A stretch of 35,041 nucleotides of DNA. Source: CAZGMN01 sp964645765 (GTDB taxonomy: Bacteria > Acidobacteriota > Aminicenantia > Aminicenantales > Aminicenantaceae). The DNA is taken from the NCBI GenBank assembly GCA_964645765.1, contig CAZYBE010000034.1:1-35041 (forward strand), read 5' to 3'. The notes beneath the pieces were generated by a model, which made no database searches, was not told the DNA's origin, and was given only the letters and a program-made list of their open reading frames with translations. Position numbers and translations under genes: made by a program. Positions 16,402 to 24,924 of the stretch are shown here, one piece after another. Each line of letters starts with the position of its first letter. Positions within the stretch are counted from its first letter, which is position 1.

Positions 16402-17715
16402 CTATATGCTCCAGCGCATGAGAAAGCTTAGGCTGGCGCTGCAAACAACCATCAGAACTGCGACAACGGTAATGACCAACCAGGGGAGCCAGGTGCTCTT
16501 CAAGAAATCCCAGTAAGAGCCCTTGTATTCTGAAACCATCACACTCAGCCGCCCGATAAGAGCTGTTGGTGGAAGTCCATCTCCCAAAGGCCAGAGCAAA
16601 CTCAGGGCGGCGATGCATATCGTTTCCTCCAGGCCGATGGATTGAAAAAACCAAATAAGAGGAATTCCGAGGATCGCTGCTGCGCCGTAGGTTAAAACGC
16701 CTTCAGAAATGGGCATAATTATTGCCAGAAGGAAATAGAGTAAGGTGACGTTTATGCTGATAAAAGCGAAAGAAAGAAAACCTCTGACTCCGGTTGCTGT
16801 CATTATCTGCTGGAGCATGCCAACAACGACTATGGTTGCCAGCAGGGGCAGCAGCCGCTTCAGCGTATCCCTTGACAGGGTCAGGATATTGATTCTCTTT
16901 GGGCTAAGGATGAATGCAGCCAGGGCAGCAACAACAAACTCAAGAGGTAGGCCTAATATAGGCATGGCAAAAGGCCAAATCCTGGAAGCTGCGACCAGAC
17001 CGAAAAAGGCAAGAAAAGGAAGAAGCACTCTCCACCAGCTCATCTTTGCCGGCACTTCAGGCATGTCTTTGAGGGCTTTCTCCAGCTCGACTGTCCCTTC
17101 TTTTTTCCATCCCAGGACAAGCACGGTGAAGGTGCCAAGGATGAGAACAGGAACACCGAGCGGAAGCATAAATCCAACATAGGGGATGGCTGTTCCGGCG
17201 CAGAGAATCATGGCCCAGATGTTGACCGGCGGCGCAGCTGCGCTCAAGCCAGCGACGATAAAGAGGATAGCAGCCACTCTCTTCTTCGGTATCCCCAAAT
17301 AACTGAGCGCAAGCGCAACCGGAGCTCCAACAACCAGCAGGGAGACACTTCCTGCTCCGGTGAAGGCACCCGGGATGAGGACAATGATCATCAAAAGAAT
17401 CAGGGCGATGATCCGTTTGTTATGGAAGTATCTTATGATGCCTCTGACAACATAATTCACACCGCCAGAGGCGCTGATAATGGCCATGAAAATTGTGGCA
17501 GTGGTGAAGACCAGGATGATATCCAGGTAGGGGAAAGCTCCTTCGATGAGATGGCGGGGAAGCTGTGTTATTGGAGGAGTTCCGGCAAATGCGCCGGCAA
17601 TGCCGCCGGCAACAGCGGCTGAGAACATGCTTGCTTCAACCGAGAGCTTCTTCCACTTGGCCAGGGCATAGGCAATGACCATGATGACCAGGATGATAAT
17701 GATCCTCAGCTCCAT
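16402..17715 (-). CDS. Orphan TRAP/DctM-like integral membrane permease, 437 aa
   Basis: Polytopic inner-membrane carrier with about 11-12 hydrophobic helices. The pattern fits the large-permease (DctM) subunit of TRAP transporters or the wider ion-transporter superfamily: two similar halves, each with a Gly/Ala/Pro-rich re-entrant segment (PGAFTGAGSVSLLVVGAPVA; LLWPLGDGLPPTALIG). It would move carboxylates or short peptides using an ion gradient. No binding protein (DctP) and no clear DctQ subunit lies nearby, unless the small membrane piece at the start of the next gene is one. It is first in its operon, ATG at 17715 with GAAGG, behind a good promoter at 17734-17762. The following genes are a desuccinylase-like enzyme and two dipeptidases, so an N-acyl amino acid or dipeptide substrate is a reasonable guess. 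Confidence 0.72.
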   Translation of the reverse strand: MELRIIIILVIMVIAYALAKWKKLSVEASMFSAAVAGGIAGAFAGTPPITQLPRHLIEGAFPYLDIILVFTTATIFMAIISASGGVNYVVRGIIRYFHNKRIIALILLMIIVLIPGAFTGAGSVSLLVVGAPVALALSYLGIPKKRVAAILFIVAGLSAAAPPVNIWAMILCAGTAIPYVGFMLPLGVPVLILGTFTVLVLGWKKEGTVELEKALKDMPEVPAKMSWWRVLLPFLAFFGLVAASRIWPFAMPILGLPLEFVVAALAAFILSPKRINILTLSRDTLKRLLPLLATIVVVGMLQQIMTATGVRGFLSFAFISINVTLLYFLLAIIMPISEGVLTYGAAAILGIPLIWFFQSIGLEETICIAALSLLWPLGDGLPPTALIGRLSVMVSEYKGSYWDFLKSTWLPWLVITVVAVLMVVCSASLSFLMRWSI

Positions 17716-17733
17716 CTTGCTATGCCTTCGGAA

Positions 17734-17762
17734 ATTTTACTTTTGCTTTATATGATAGTCAA
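17734..17762 (-). promoter_or_regulatory. Sigma-70-type promoter for the permease-dipeptidase operon
   Basis: On the minus strand TTGACT (17757-17762), a 17-base spacer and TAAAAT (17734-17739) lie 19 bases before the ATG at 17715. Both hexamers match the consensus at five of six positions. Confidence 0.6.
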
Positions 17763-17785
17763 GGAAAATGAATTTCCAAAAACAT

Positions 17786-17814
17786 TTCAAAAAAAGAGGA
17801 AAATAAAGTATAAT
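17786..17814 (+). promoter_or_regulatory. Sigma-70-type promoter for the ABC exporter operon
   Basis: TTCAAA (17786-17791), a 17-base spacer and a perfect TATAAT (17809-17814) lie 31 bases before the ATG at 17845. It is back to back with the divergent promoter at 17734-17762. Confidence 0.5.
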
Positions 17815-17844
17815 TCTTACCAATTTAAGATACAGGAGTGAGAA

Positions 17845-19254
17845 ATGCTACGCGACATCATTGCCAAAGAAATTCAAGACACAATCATGAGCCCCAGGTT
17901 CATCTTTACCTTTCTGCTCTGCACCATCCTGATTCTACTTTCTGTTTATACCGGGATAAATAGCTATCTTGCAGAGCAGAAAGAGTTCAGCGCGGCTATC
18001 GCCCTGAACAAGAAGAACCTCGAGAGTCAGCCTAACTACATGACCCTTGCTTCAACCGGGACGAAGATTAACAAGAAACCCGGCGTGTTGAGCACCGTCG
18101 TCAGTGGCGTCCAGGAGGCAGTGGGCCGGGTTGCTACCGTAAACATCGCTTATGACCCAAGCCTGGTTGATTCCAAATACAGCAGCAATCCTGTCTTTGC
18201 CGTGTTCGGTGCCCTTGACCTGAGTTTCATCGTCAAGATAGTCCTGAGCCTGTTTGCCATTCTTTTTACTTATGACGCCATTGTTGGGGAGAAGGAGAGG
18301 GGAACATTAAAGCTTGCCCTCTCCAACCGGGTTCCAAGAGACAGGCTGATCCTGGGAAAAGCCATCGGCGGCTTCATCAGCCTCCTGATTCCTCTGGTCA
18401 TTCCCCTGGTGATCAGTCTTTTGATTCTGTTGATTTATCCCAATGTTTCTCTTTCCGGCGACGACTGGGGCAGGATTGGGTTGATTTGCGTCTTGTTTCT
18501 TGTCTATCTATCCGTATTTTTTACGCTCGGACTTTTTGTTTCTACAAGGACATCCAGGTCTTCCACAAGCTTTTTGATCTTGCTTTTCATCTGGGTAACT
18601 TTCGTGACCATAATCCCCAAAGCGGCTGTTATCAGCGCAGCCCGAATCAATCCCATTCCCTCTGTCCACGAAATCACGGCCCAAAAAGATGCCTATCTCC
18701 AGGAGATTCAGAAAGAATCCATGGCAGAACAGACGAAATTTTTTAGAGAACATCCCAGGCCAGAGAAAAAAGAAGAAATCGCCAAGTGGAACGAAGAAGT
18801 AAGAAAATGGGCAGAGGATATTCAGCAAAGGTTGACGGCAAAAATCGATGAAAAGAACGCCGCCATCGAGCGCGATTATCAGGTCAAGATGCGAGGGCAG
18901 CAAAACCTCGCCGTGAACCTGTCGCGAGTCTCTCCTGCCTCAGCCTTGATGTTTAGCTGCATGAGCCTTGCCCGCACCGGAATAAGCGAACACGAGAGGT
19001 TTCTCAATGCGATAAAATCATACAAACCGATCTTCACCAAATGGGTTAATGCCAAGATGATGAAGACCCTTAATATGGGCGGGGGAGAGCAGCCAAAGCC
19101 TGAGCTGAGTGATATGCCTCAATTCGAGTTTAAGCCTGAAAGGCTCGGCGAATCTGTGAAAAGGATGCTCCCTGATTTGGTCCTGATGGTTTTCTTGATC
19201 ATTCTCTTTTTTGTCGGCTCTTACGTATCATTTCTCAGGTATGATGTGCGCTGA
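17845..19254 (+). CDS. ABC-2 type transporter permease, 469 aa
   Basis: Membrane subunit of an ABC exporter. Six hydrophobic helices are visible: one at residues about 19-39, a group of four at about 130-265 (FIVKIVLSLFAILF; FISLLIPLVIPLVISLLILL; the next two through FLILLFIWVTFVTII), and the last at about 440-460. Motif GEKERGTLKLALSNRVPR after the second helix is typical of ABC-2 permeases (coupling helix). Between helices 5 and 6 is a large charged, coiled-coil-like insert (about 285-435) that would lie outside the membrane, as in the DUF3526-type ABC-2 permeases. ATG at 17845 with AGGAG. It is followed after 55 bases by its ATPase. Substrate unknown. Confidence 0.88.
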   Translation: MLRDIIAKEIQDTIMSPRFIFTFLLCTILILLSVYTGINSYLAEQKEFSAAIALNKKNLESQPNYMTLASTGTKINKKPGVLSTVVSGVQEAVGRVATVNIAYDPSLVDSKYSSNPVFAVFGALDLSFIVKIVLSLFAILFTYDAIVGEKERGTLKLALSNRVPRDRLILGKAIGGFISLLIPLVIPLVISLLILLIYPNVSLSGDDWGRIGLICVLFLVYLSVFFTLGLFVSTRTSRSSTSFLILLFIWVTFVTIIPKAAVISAARINPIPSVHEITAQKDAYLQEIQKESMAEQTKFFREHPRPEKKEEIAKWNEEVRKWAEDIQQRLTAKIDEKNAAIERDYQVKMRGQQNLAVNLSRVSPASALMFSCMSLARTGISEHERFLNAIKSYKPIFTKWVNAKMMKTLNMGGGEQPKPELSDMPQFEFKPERLGESVKRMLPDLVLMVFLIILFFVGSYVSFLRYDVR

Positions 19255-19309
19255 AAGAGAATGGGTTCTAATAATCGAGATTATGAAAAGAAACGAATGA
19301 GAGGTTATC

Positions 19310-20032
19310 ATGTTAGAAACAAAAGACCTTACAAAAAAATATGAAGACGGGCTTTTGGCCGTCGACCATTTGAACTTTAAGGTCGAGCCCGGAGAGATAT
19401 TCTGTATGTTCGGGGCAAATGGTTCGGGAAAGACAACAACAATTAATATCTTCCTGGGATTCATTCCTCCCACTGAAGGCACTGTCCTGATCGAAGGAGT
19501 GGATGTGGTCAAAGAGCCCTTGAAGTCAAAGGACTATGTCTCTTTTGTCTCTGAAAATGTGATGCTCTACGATAATTTTACTGCCTTCCAGAATATCAAT
19601 TATTTTGCCAAACTGGCCGGAAAACGGAATCTGACCAAAACTGATTATGCCCAGGTGCTCAACCGGGTCGGCCTGCAGGAAGAAGCGTTCAATATGCGGA
19701 CAAAAAAGTATTCCAAAGGGATGCGCCAGAAGCTGGGCATTGCCATTGCCATGGTCAAGGATGCGCCAAACATCATCCTCGACGAGCCGACAGCCGGGCT
19801 TGACCCAAAGTCAGGGCAGGAGTTCCTGAAGTTGATTTTGGAGCTTCGGAATAAAGGGAAGGCGATATTCATGTCCAGCCATGATATCTTCCGGGCAAAG
19901 CTCATTGCTGACAGAGTCGCTTTCATGCTGAAGGGCAAGTTGGTGATGCTGAAGACCAGAAAAGAGCTCGAAGGCGAAGACCTCAATCAATTGTATATGG
20001 AATACATGGAAGAGCGCCCTGAGGCTGCCTAA
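19310..20032 (+). CDS. ABC transporter ATP-binding protein, 240 aa
   Basis: Cytoplasmic motor of the adjacent ABC-2 permease. It has Walker A GANGSGKTT (35-43), a Q-loop position replaced by SENVMLYDNFT (81-91), a signature segment YSKGMRQKLGIA (134-145) in place of LSGGQ as usual in ABC-2 exporters, Walker B NIILDEP (154-160; D158, E159), the D-loop AGLD and the switch H191 in MSSHD. Length is normal for a single nucleotide-binding domain. ATG at 19310 lies after a GAGAGG site. Next gene is 21 bases away, so permease, ATPase and the oligopeptidase probably share one transcript. Confidence 0.94.
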   Translation: MLETKDLTKKYEDGLLAVDHLNFKVEPGEIFCMFGANGSGKTTTINIFLGFIPPTEGTVLIEGVDVVKEPLKSKDYVSFVSENVMLYDNFTAFQNINYFAKLAGKRNLTKTDYAQVLNRVGLQEEAFNMRTKKYSKGMRQKLGIAIAMVKDAPNIILDEPTAGLDPKSGQEFLKLILELRNKGKAIFMSSHDIFRAKLIADRVAFMLKGKLVMLKTRKELEGEDLNQLYMEYMEERPEAA

Positions 20033-20053
20033 TCTAAAAAAAAGGAGCAAGAA

Positions 20054-22219
20054 ATGAAAAACCCGAAATTCCGTCACTCTGACCTTTGGTGCCTGAGAAC
20101 CTTATATTGTTTTGCCATAATTCTTTCCATATTTCTGTTTTCCTGGGGCTGTTCAAAGGCTCAAAAAGTGCCCGAGGGAATAAAATCCCCGGTTGCAGAG
20201 ATAATACAAATGAAGTTGACCATTCACGGCCACACCCGCATCGATAACTACTACTGGCTCAACCAGCGGGATAACCCTAAAGTTCTCGAATATCTAAAGG
20301 CAGAGAACGAATACTTGAAGGCGGTCATGAAGCATGCTGAGGCTCTTGAGGAGAAGTTATACAAAGAGATTGTGGGAAGGATTAAGCAGACAGATATGTC
20401 TGTGCCTTATAGAGACCAAGGCTATTATTATTACACACGCTTCGAGACAGGGAATGAATATCCTATTTACTGCCGAAAAAAGGGGAGCTTGGAGGCAGGA
20501 GAGGAAATCCTGTTGAATGTCAACGATATGGCCAAAGGCTATGCCTATTACCATGTGGCCGGCTTCAGCGTTAGCTCCGACAACAATCTTATCGCCTTTG
20601 GCGTTGACACAGTCAGCCGCAGAAAGTACACCATCCATTTCAAAAACCTGAAGACAGGGGAGATCCTGAGTGACAAGATCCCAAACACTGAGGGTCAGGC
20701 TGCTTGGGCAAACGACAACAAGACCGTCTTCTATGCCCTCAAAGATGATACTCTTCGCCCCTATAAGATATTCAAGCATGCCCTTGGAACAGATATTGGC
20801 CGCGATAAAGAGGTTTTCCACGAAAAAGACATAACGTTCGAGACCTTCGCTTATAAAGCTAAATCAAAAAAATACATATTCATCATCTCCAATAGCACAC
20901 TTTCTACCGAATTCCGCTATCTCGATGCTGACAGGCCTGAGGGCCAGTTTAAGATCATCCAGCCCAGGGAAAAAGACCTGGAGTACTCTGTCGACCATTA
21001 CAAGGACAAGTTCTACGTCCTGACAAACTATCAGGCAAAGAATTTCAGGCTGATGGAAACTTCAATCGATAAAACAACCAAGGAAAATTGGGTCGAAGTC
21101 ATCCCGCACCGCAATGATGTTCTTTTGGAAAGATTTGAAATCTTTAAGAATTTCCTTGTTGTCGGCGAGCGGAAAAACGGGCTGACGCAGCTTCGAATCA
21201 TCAAGTGGGAGCCCAGGGAGGAGCATTATCTCGATTTCGGCGAAGAGACATACGAAGCCTATATCCATCAAAACCCTGAGTTCGACACCACCCTGGTGCG
21301 ATATGGCTATACCTCGCTGACCACTCCCAGCTCTATTTATGATTATGACATGAACACCAGAGAGAAAAAGCTCTTGAAGCAGGAAGAAGTCTTGGGCGAT
21401 TTCAAGCTTGACAATTACCACGCAGAAAGGCTCTATGCCACAGCCAAAGATAACATAAAAATCCCCATTTCCTTGGTTTACAGGAAGGGACTCAAAAAGA
21501 ATGGAAATAATCCTCTGCTTCTTTATGGATACGGCTCATACGGCGCAAGCACAGACCCAAGCTTTAGCTCTGTGCGATTGAGCCTTCTCGACCGTGGTTT
21601 TGTTTATGCCATAGCTCATATCCGCGGCGGGCAGGAGATGGGGCGTTACTGGTATGAAGAGGGAAAATTGTTCAAGAAGAAAAACACCTTCTCCGACTTC
21701 ATCGCCTGCGCGGAAAGCCTGATTGCCGAGAAATTCACCAATCCACAAAAACTCTTTGCCATGGGAGGAAGTGCTGGAGGCTTGCTGATGGGCGCTGTGG
21801 TCAACATGCGGCCTGACCTCTTCAAGGGTGTTATCGCCGCCGTGCCCTATGTGGATGTTGTCACTACCATGCTCGACCCCAGTGTCCCCCTGACAACGGC
21901 TGAATACGATGAATGGGGAAATCCTAATAACAAAGATTATTATGATTATATGCTCTCCTATTCTCCTTACGATAACGTCCAAGCCAAACATTATCCAGCG
22001 ATGCTGGTCACCACCGGGCTCTCCGATTCCCAGGTTCAGTACTGGGAGCCGGCCAAGTGGGTTGCCAAGCTCAGGGCTTTGAAAAAAGATAAGAATATCC
22101 TGCTCCTTCATACCGAGATGGAAGCAGGCCACGGTGGAGTCTCGGGCAGATTCAGAAGGTATCGCCTGAGTGCCCTGGAGTACGCTTTTATGCTGGATTT
22201 GCTTGGAATCAAGGAATAA
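20054..22219 (+). CDS. Oligopeptidase B-like S9A serine peptidase, lipoprotein, 721 aa
   Basis: Serine oligopeptidase of the OpB/protease II group, which normally cleaves short peptides after Arg/Lys. Residues 1-33 give a lipoprotein signal with Cys33 in FSWGCSK, so unlike the cytoplasmic E. coli enzyme this copy is exported and membrane-tethered. The N-terminal strand HGHTRIDNYYWLNQRDNP is typical of the family, then a beta-propeller (about 110-430). The hydrolase domain has LLYGYGSYGAS, S573 in GGSAGGLLMG, D658 in LSDSQVQYWEPAKW, H693 in EAGHGG, and the OpB signature LTTAEYDEWGNP. The triad is intact. ATG at 20054 follows AAAGGAG. It sits between ABC exporter genes and a small membrane protein. 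Confidence 0.93.
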   Translation: MKNPKFRHSDLWCLRTLYCFAIILSIFLFSWGCSKAQKVPEGIKSPVAEIIQMKLTIHGHTRIDNYYWLNQRDNPKVLEYLKAENEYLKAVMKHAEALEEKLYKEIVGRIKQTDMSVPYRDQGYYYYTRFETGNEYPIYCRKKGSLEAGEEILLNVNDMAKGYAYYHVAGFSVSSDNNLIAFGVDTVSRRKYTIHFKNLKTGEILSDKIPNTEGQAAWANDNKTVFYALKDDTLRPYKIFKHALGTDIGRDKEVFHEKDITFETFAYKAKSKKYIFIISNSTLSTEFRYLDADRPEGQFKIIQPREKDLEYSVDHYKDKFYVLTNYQAKNFRLMETSIDKTTKENWVEVIPHRNDVLLERFEIFKNFLVVGERKNGLTQLRIIKWEPREEHYLDFGEETYEAYIHQNPEFDTTLVRYGYTSLTTPSSIYDYDMNTREKKLLKQEEVLGDFKLDNYHAERLYATAKDNIKIPISLVYRKGLKKNGNNPLLLYGYGSYGASTDPSFSSVRLSLLDRGFVYAIAHIRGGQEMGRYWYEEGKLFKKKNTFSDFIACAESLIAEKFTNPQKLFAMGGSAGGLLMGAVVNMRPDLFKGVIAAVPYVDVVTTMLDPSVPLTTAEYDEWGNPNNKDYYDYMLSYSPYDNVQAKHYPAMLVTTGLSDSQVQYWEPAKWVAKLRALKKDKNILLLHTEMEAGHGGVSGRFRRYRLSALEYAFMLDLLGIKE

Positions 22220-22233
22220 AAAGAGATAAAAAA

Positions 22234-22440
22234 ATGAAGTTTCTACTCTGGCTTATTCTTTTAGTCATTTGCTGGCCTCTCGCTCTTATAGCCCTTATTC
22301 TCTATCCCATCATCTGGCTCCTTCTCATCCCGTTCCGCATTGTTGGAATTACCGTGGACGCAGTGCTGGATTTGTTCAAAGCCATCATCACCCTTCCTGC
22401 AAGGCTCCTGGGAGGGCCGAAGAGGCAGCATTTGTTTTAA
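22234..22440 (+). CDS. Small hydrophobic membrane protein, 68 aa
   Basis: Not recognised. About three quarters of the protein is one or two hydrophobic helices (MKFLLWLILLVICWPLALIA, then ILYPIIWLLLIPF), followed by an amphipathic tail with VDAVLDLFKAIITLPARLL and a basic end GGPKRQHLF. It lies 14 bases after the oligopeptidase gene, and its TAA stop overlaps the ATG of the nitrilase-type gene (TAATG), which argues for a real, translationally coupled gene. It may be a membrane partner of the exporter or of the hydrolase. The ribosome site (AAGAGAT) is weak. Confidence 0.7.
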   Translation: MKFLLWLILLVICWPLALIALILYPIIWLLLIPFRIVGITVDAVLDLFKAIITLPARLLGGPKRQHLF

Positions 22441-23210
22441 TGAAAGTTACTGTCTGTGAGATAAGCAACAGTCCGGACGGCCTTGGCCGAGATTGGAAAG
22501 GGCTTGTGGCTCATGTGAAAGCTGAGCAGAGCAACCTGGTTCTTCTGCCCGAGATGGTCTTTTACCCTTGGTTTGCCTGGAAGCGAGAATTCGACCCAGA
22601 GGCTTGGCAGGCTGCAGTGAATGCTCATGATAAGTGGCAAAGCCGGCTTAGTAAGCTTCAACCAGCCATTGTTCTCGGCTCACGTCCTGTGAATAGGGAG
22701 AACAAGCGTTTGAATGAAGGCTTTCTTTGGGAACCAGGCTCTGGCTACAGCAAGGTCTATACTAAATATTATCTTCCTGATGAACAAGGATTCTGGGAAG
22801 CATCCTGGTACGACAGGGGAGATGGAGTTTTCATTCCCATCGAGAGCGGCAAGATTCTGATTGGGCTTTCCATCTGCACCGATATCTGGTTTCTCGAAAA
22901 CTCAAGGACATACGGAAAGATGGGAGTTCACATCCTTGGTTGCCCGAGAGCCACGCCCAAGTTGACTCTGGACAAGTGGCTTGTCGCAGGACGGGCTGCC
23001 GCGGTTGTTTCTGGCGCTTATTGCCTCTCCTCAAATCGCGTGAGCTATGGTGAAAAAGGCGTTGATTTTGGCGGGCAGGGTTGGATTGTTGGGCCTGATG
23101 GCGAGGTGCTCGGCCTCACCTCTGCCGAAAATCCTTTCTTGACATTGGATATTGACTTGACCAAGGCCGACCTGGCCAAGAAGACTTACCCCCGTTACAT
23201 ACCCGATTAG
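22440..23210 (+). CDS. Carbon-nitrogen hydrolase (nitrilase superfamily), 256 aa
   Basis: Cytoplasmic amidase/nitrilase-fold enzyme that hydrolyses amides, ureido groups or nitriles. The catalytic triad is visible: E38 in LLPEMVF, K109 in VYTKYYLPDEQGFWE, C146 in GLSICTDIWF. The later family blocks VAGRAAAVVSGAYCLSSNRV and GGQGWIVGPDGEVL are present. Length is normal for a single domain. The start chosen, ATG at 22440, overlaps the upstream stop and gives the standard N-terminus MKVTVCEIS; the open frame runs further up but only antisense-style within the membrane-protein gene. It is last in the exporter operon. The natural substrate is not deducible. Confidence 0.9.
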   Translation: MKVTVCEISNSPDGLGRDWKGLVAHVKAEQSNLVLLPEMVFYPWFAWKREFDPEAWQAAVNAHDKWQSRLSKLQPAIVLGSRPVNRENKRLNEGFLWEPGSGYSKVYTKYYLPDEQGFWEASWYDRGDGVFIPIESGKILIGLSICTDIWFLENSRTYGKMGVHILGCPRATPKLTLDKWLVAGRAAAVVSGAYCLSSNRVSYGEKGVDFGGQGWIVGPDGEVLGLTSAENPFLTLDIDLTKADLAKKTYPRYIPD

Positions 23211-23234
23211 GTTCATCTCTCGCTTTCTCTTTTC

Positions 23235-24902
23235 CTATTTGGCAGCGGCCATAGCGGCATCCCTTTTCGCCTTGTACACGATTCCCGGTCTCCAATTCGG
23301 AAAACTGGATTCCATGGCCAGCCTGTAGCCCATCTTGAAGAGCAGACGAAGGTCGTCCACCGCTCCGGAGAGGTCCCAATTCGGGTCATATTCATCTGAA
23401 GGCTTGTGATACTTTTCTACCACAAATTTATCCATTTTTTCCAGGGTCCAAGCTTCGCCGTATTTAACATGGTCAATCCCAGAGCTGACATAGATGGCAG
23501 GTATACCTTCCTTGGCGAAAGCAAAATGGTCAGCGCGGAAATAGGAGCCTTTTTCCGGCTTTGGGTCAGGTTTGACTCTTCGCCCTTGTTCCAATGCCTC
23601 AGCCTCAACATAGGCGTCAAGCTCAGAATTTCCGTAGCCGATGACCGTGATATCCTTCATCCGGCCATAGACATCCAAGGCATCCATGTTGATGACAGCA
23701 ACTGTTTTCGTTGTTGGAAAGATGGGATGAGTGGCGTAGTATTGGGCGCCAATTAATCCCTGTTCTTCTCCAGTGGTAGAGAGGAAGGCAATCGAACGGC
23801 GGGGCGGTGATTTAAGATTCTTGAAGGCCTTTGCCAACTCAATCAAGCCTGCGGTTCCAGTGGCGTTATCGACTGCTCCGTTGAAGATTTTATCGCCCTG
23901 AAGATTGGGGTTTAACCCAAAATGGTCCCAATGGGCCATGTAAAAGATATATTCATCAGGCTTCTTTGATCCTGGCAAAAAGGCGATGACGTTTCTCGTT
24001 TTTAAATTTTCGATGCTGTTTTTTAGAGTCAATGATGCCTTCAGATTGAGAGGGACTGCTTTGAAGTCCCTTTTTGCCGCTGAAGCTTTTAACTGATCAA
24101 AATTTTTTCTGGCCATATCAAAGATCTTATGCGCGGCATTGAGATGGACCCATCCCTCCAGAGCACAGCGCGATAGATTGTTGTCCTCGGTGACCAGGTT
24201 GAACTTGGGTCCAGTCCAGCCAGTCCGAACCACCTCCCAGCCGTAAGCTGCTGGCTCAGTCTCATGGATGATCAATGCCCCTGCCGCTCCCTGGCGGGCG
24301 GCTTCCTCATACTTGTATGTCCAGCGGCCATAATAGGTCATCGCCTTCCCGTTAAAAAGCTGGGGGTCGTTTGTGGCAAACCCAGGGTCGTTGATCAACA
24401 TCACCACAGTTTTCCCATGGACATTAGCGCCTTCATAGTCGTTCCAGTTGTATTCTGGCGCAACAATCCCGTAGCCAACGAACACAAGTTCTGAGTTGCG
24501 CAGAGAGACTTCAGGCACGACCCTCAAGGTTAAAGCCACAAATTCATCGCCATAAGATAAAAAATTCGACCTTTTCTCGCTCGTTATGGTTAGCTTTGTG
24601 TCCGGGTCGGCAGTGATTCTGACCACTGGCACTTCCTGAAAGAAACTCTGGCCGTTACCCGGCTTCAGGCCGAGCTTCTCAAATTCTTCTCTTAAAAAAT
24701 TGATTGTCTTTTCCTCGCCCACAGAGGCGATTCCTCTGCCTTCATATTCATCTGAAGCCAGTATCTGGACATTCTTTGAAAACCCCTCTGCTCCAATGCT
24801 CTCCATAGCAGGCGTTAAGCTTTGCTCTGCTTTTTTACATCCAGATAAGGCCAGAGCCACAGCCATCAAAATGAAGATTGGCCTGGAGAATTCTTTAGCC
24901 AT
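23235..24902 (-). CDS. M28 family aminopeptidase lipoprotein with PA domain, 555 aa
   Basis: Zinc aminopeptidase releasing N-terminal amino acids outside the cytoplasm. The lipobox LALSGCKK places the lipidated Cys at 22. Residues about 135-260 form a PA (protease-associated) insert (SELVFVGYGIVAPEYNWNDY, GKTVVMLINDPG, GAAGALIIHE). The M28 core carries H324 in AHWDH, D345 in AVDNATGTAG, E379/E380 in TTGEEQGL, D408 in NMDALD and H478 in GIDHVKYG, a full bimetal set. I start at ATG 24902, which has GGAGG six bases upstream; codons up to 24947 overlap the previous gene and lack a ribosome site. It is last of three genes with the methyltransferase and the amino-acid permease, so uptake of its products is a natural link. 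Confidence 0.92.
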   Translation of the reverse strand: MAKEFSRPIFILMAVALALSGCKKAEQSLTPAMESIGAEGFSKNVQILASDEYEGRGIASVGEEKTINFLREEFEKLGLKPGNGQSFFQEVPVVRITADPDTKLTITSEKRSNFLSYGDEFVALTLRVVPEVSLRNSELVFVGYGIVAPEYNWNDYEGANVHGKTVVMLINDPGFATNDPQLFNGKAMTYYGRWTYKYEEAARQGAAGALIIHETEPAAYGWEVVRTGWTGPKFNLVTEDNNLSRCALEGWVHLNAAHKIFDMARKNFDQLKASAAKRDFKAVPLNLKASLTLKNSIENLKTRNVIAFLPGSKKPDEYIFYMAHWDHFGLNPNLQGDKIFNGAVDNATGTAGLIELAKAFKNLKSPPRRSIAFLSTTGEEQGLIGAQYYATHPIFPTTKTVAVINMDALDVYGRMKDITVIGYGNSELDAYVEAEALEQGRRVKPDPKPEKGSYFRADHFAFAKEGIPAIYVSSGIDHVKYGEAWTLEKMDKFVVEKYHKPSDEYDPNWDLSGAVDDLRLLFKMGYRLAMESSFPNWRPGIVYKAKRDAAMAAAK

Positions 24903-24924
24903 AGGTTTCCTCCAAAAAATCATT

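Noticed and set aside
22269..22439. N-terminal extension of the nitrilase-type protein by 57 residues
   Set aside because: It overlaps the small membrane-protein gene in another frame and is not nitrilase-like; the ATG at 22440 gives the normal family start.
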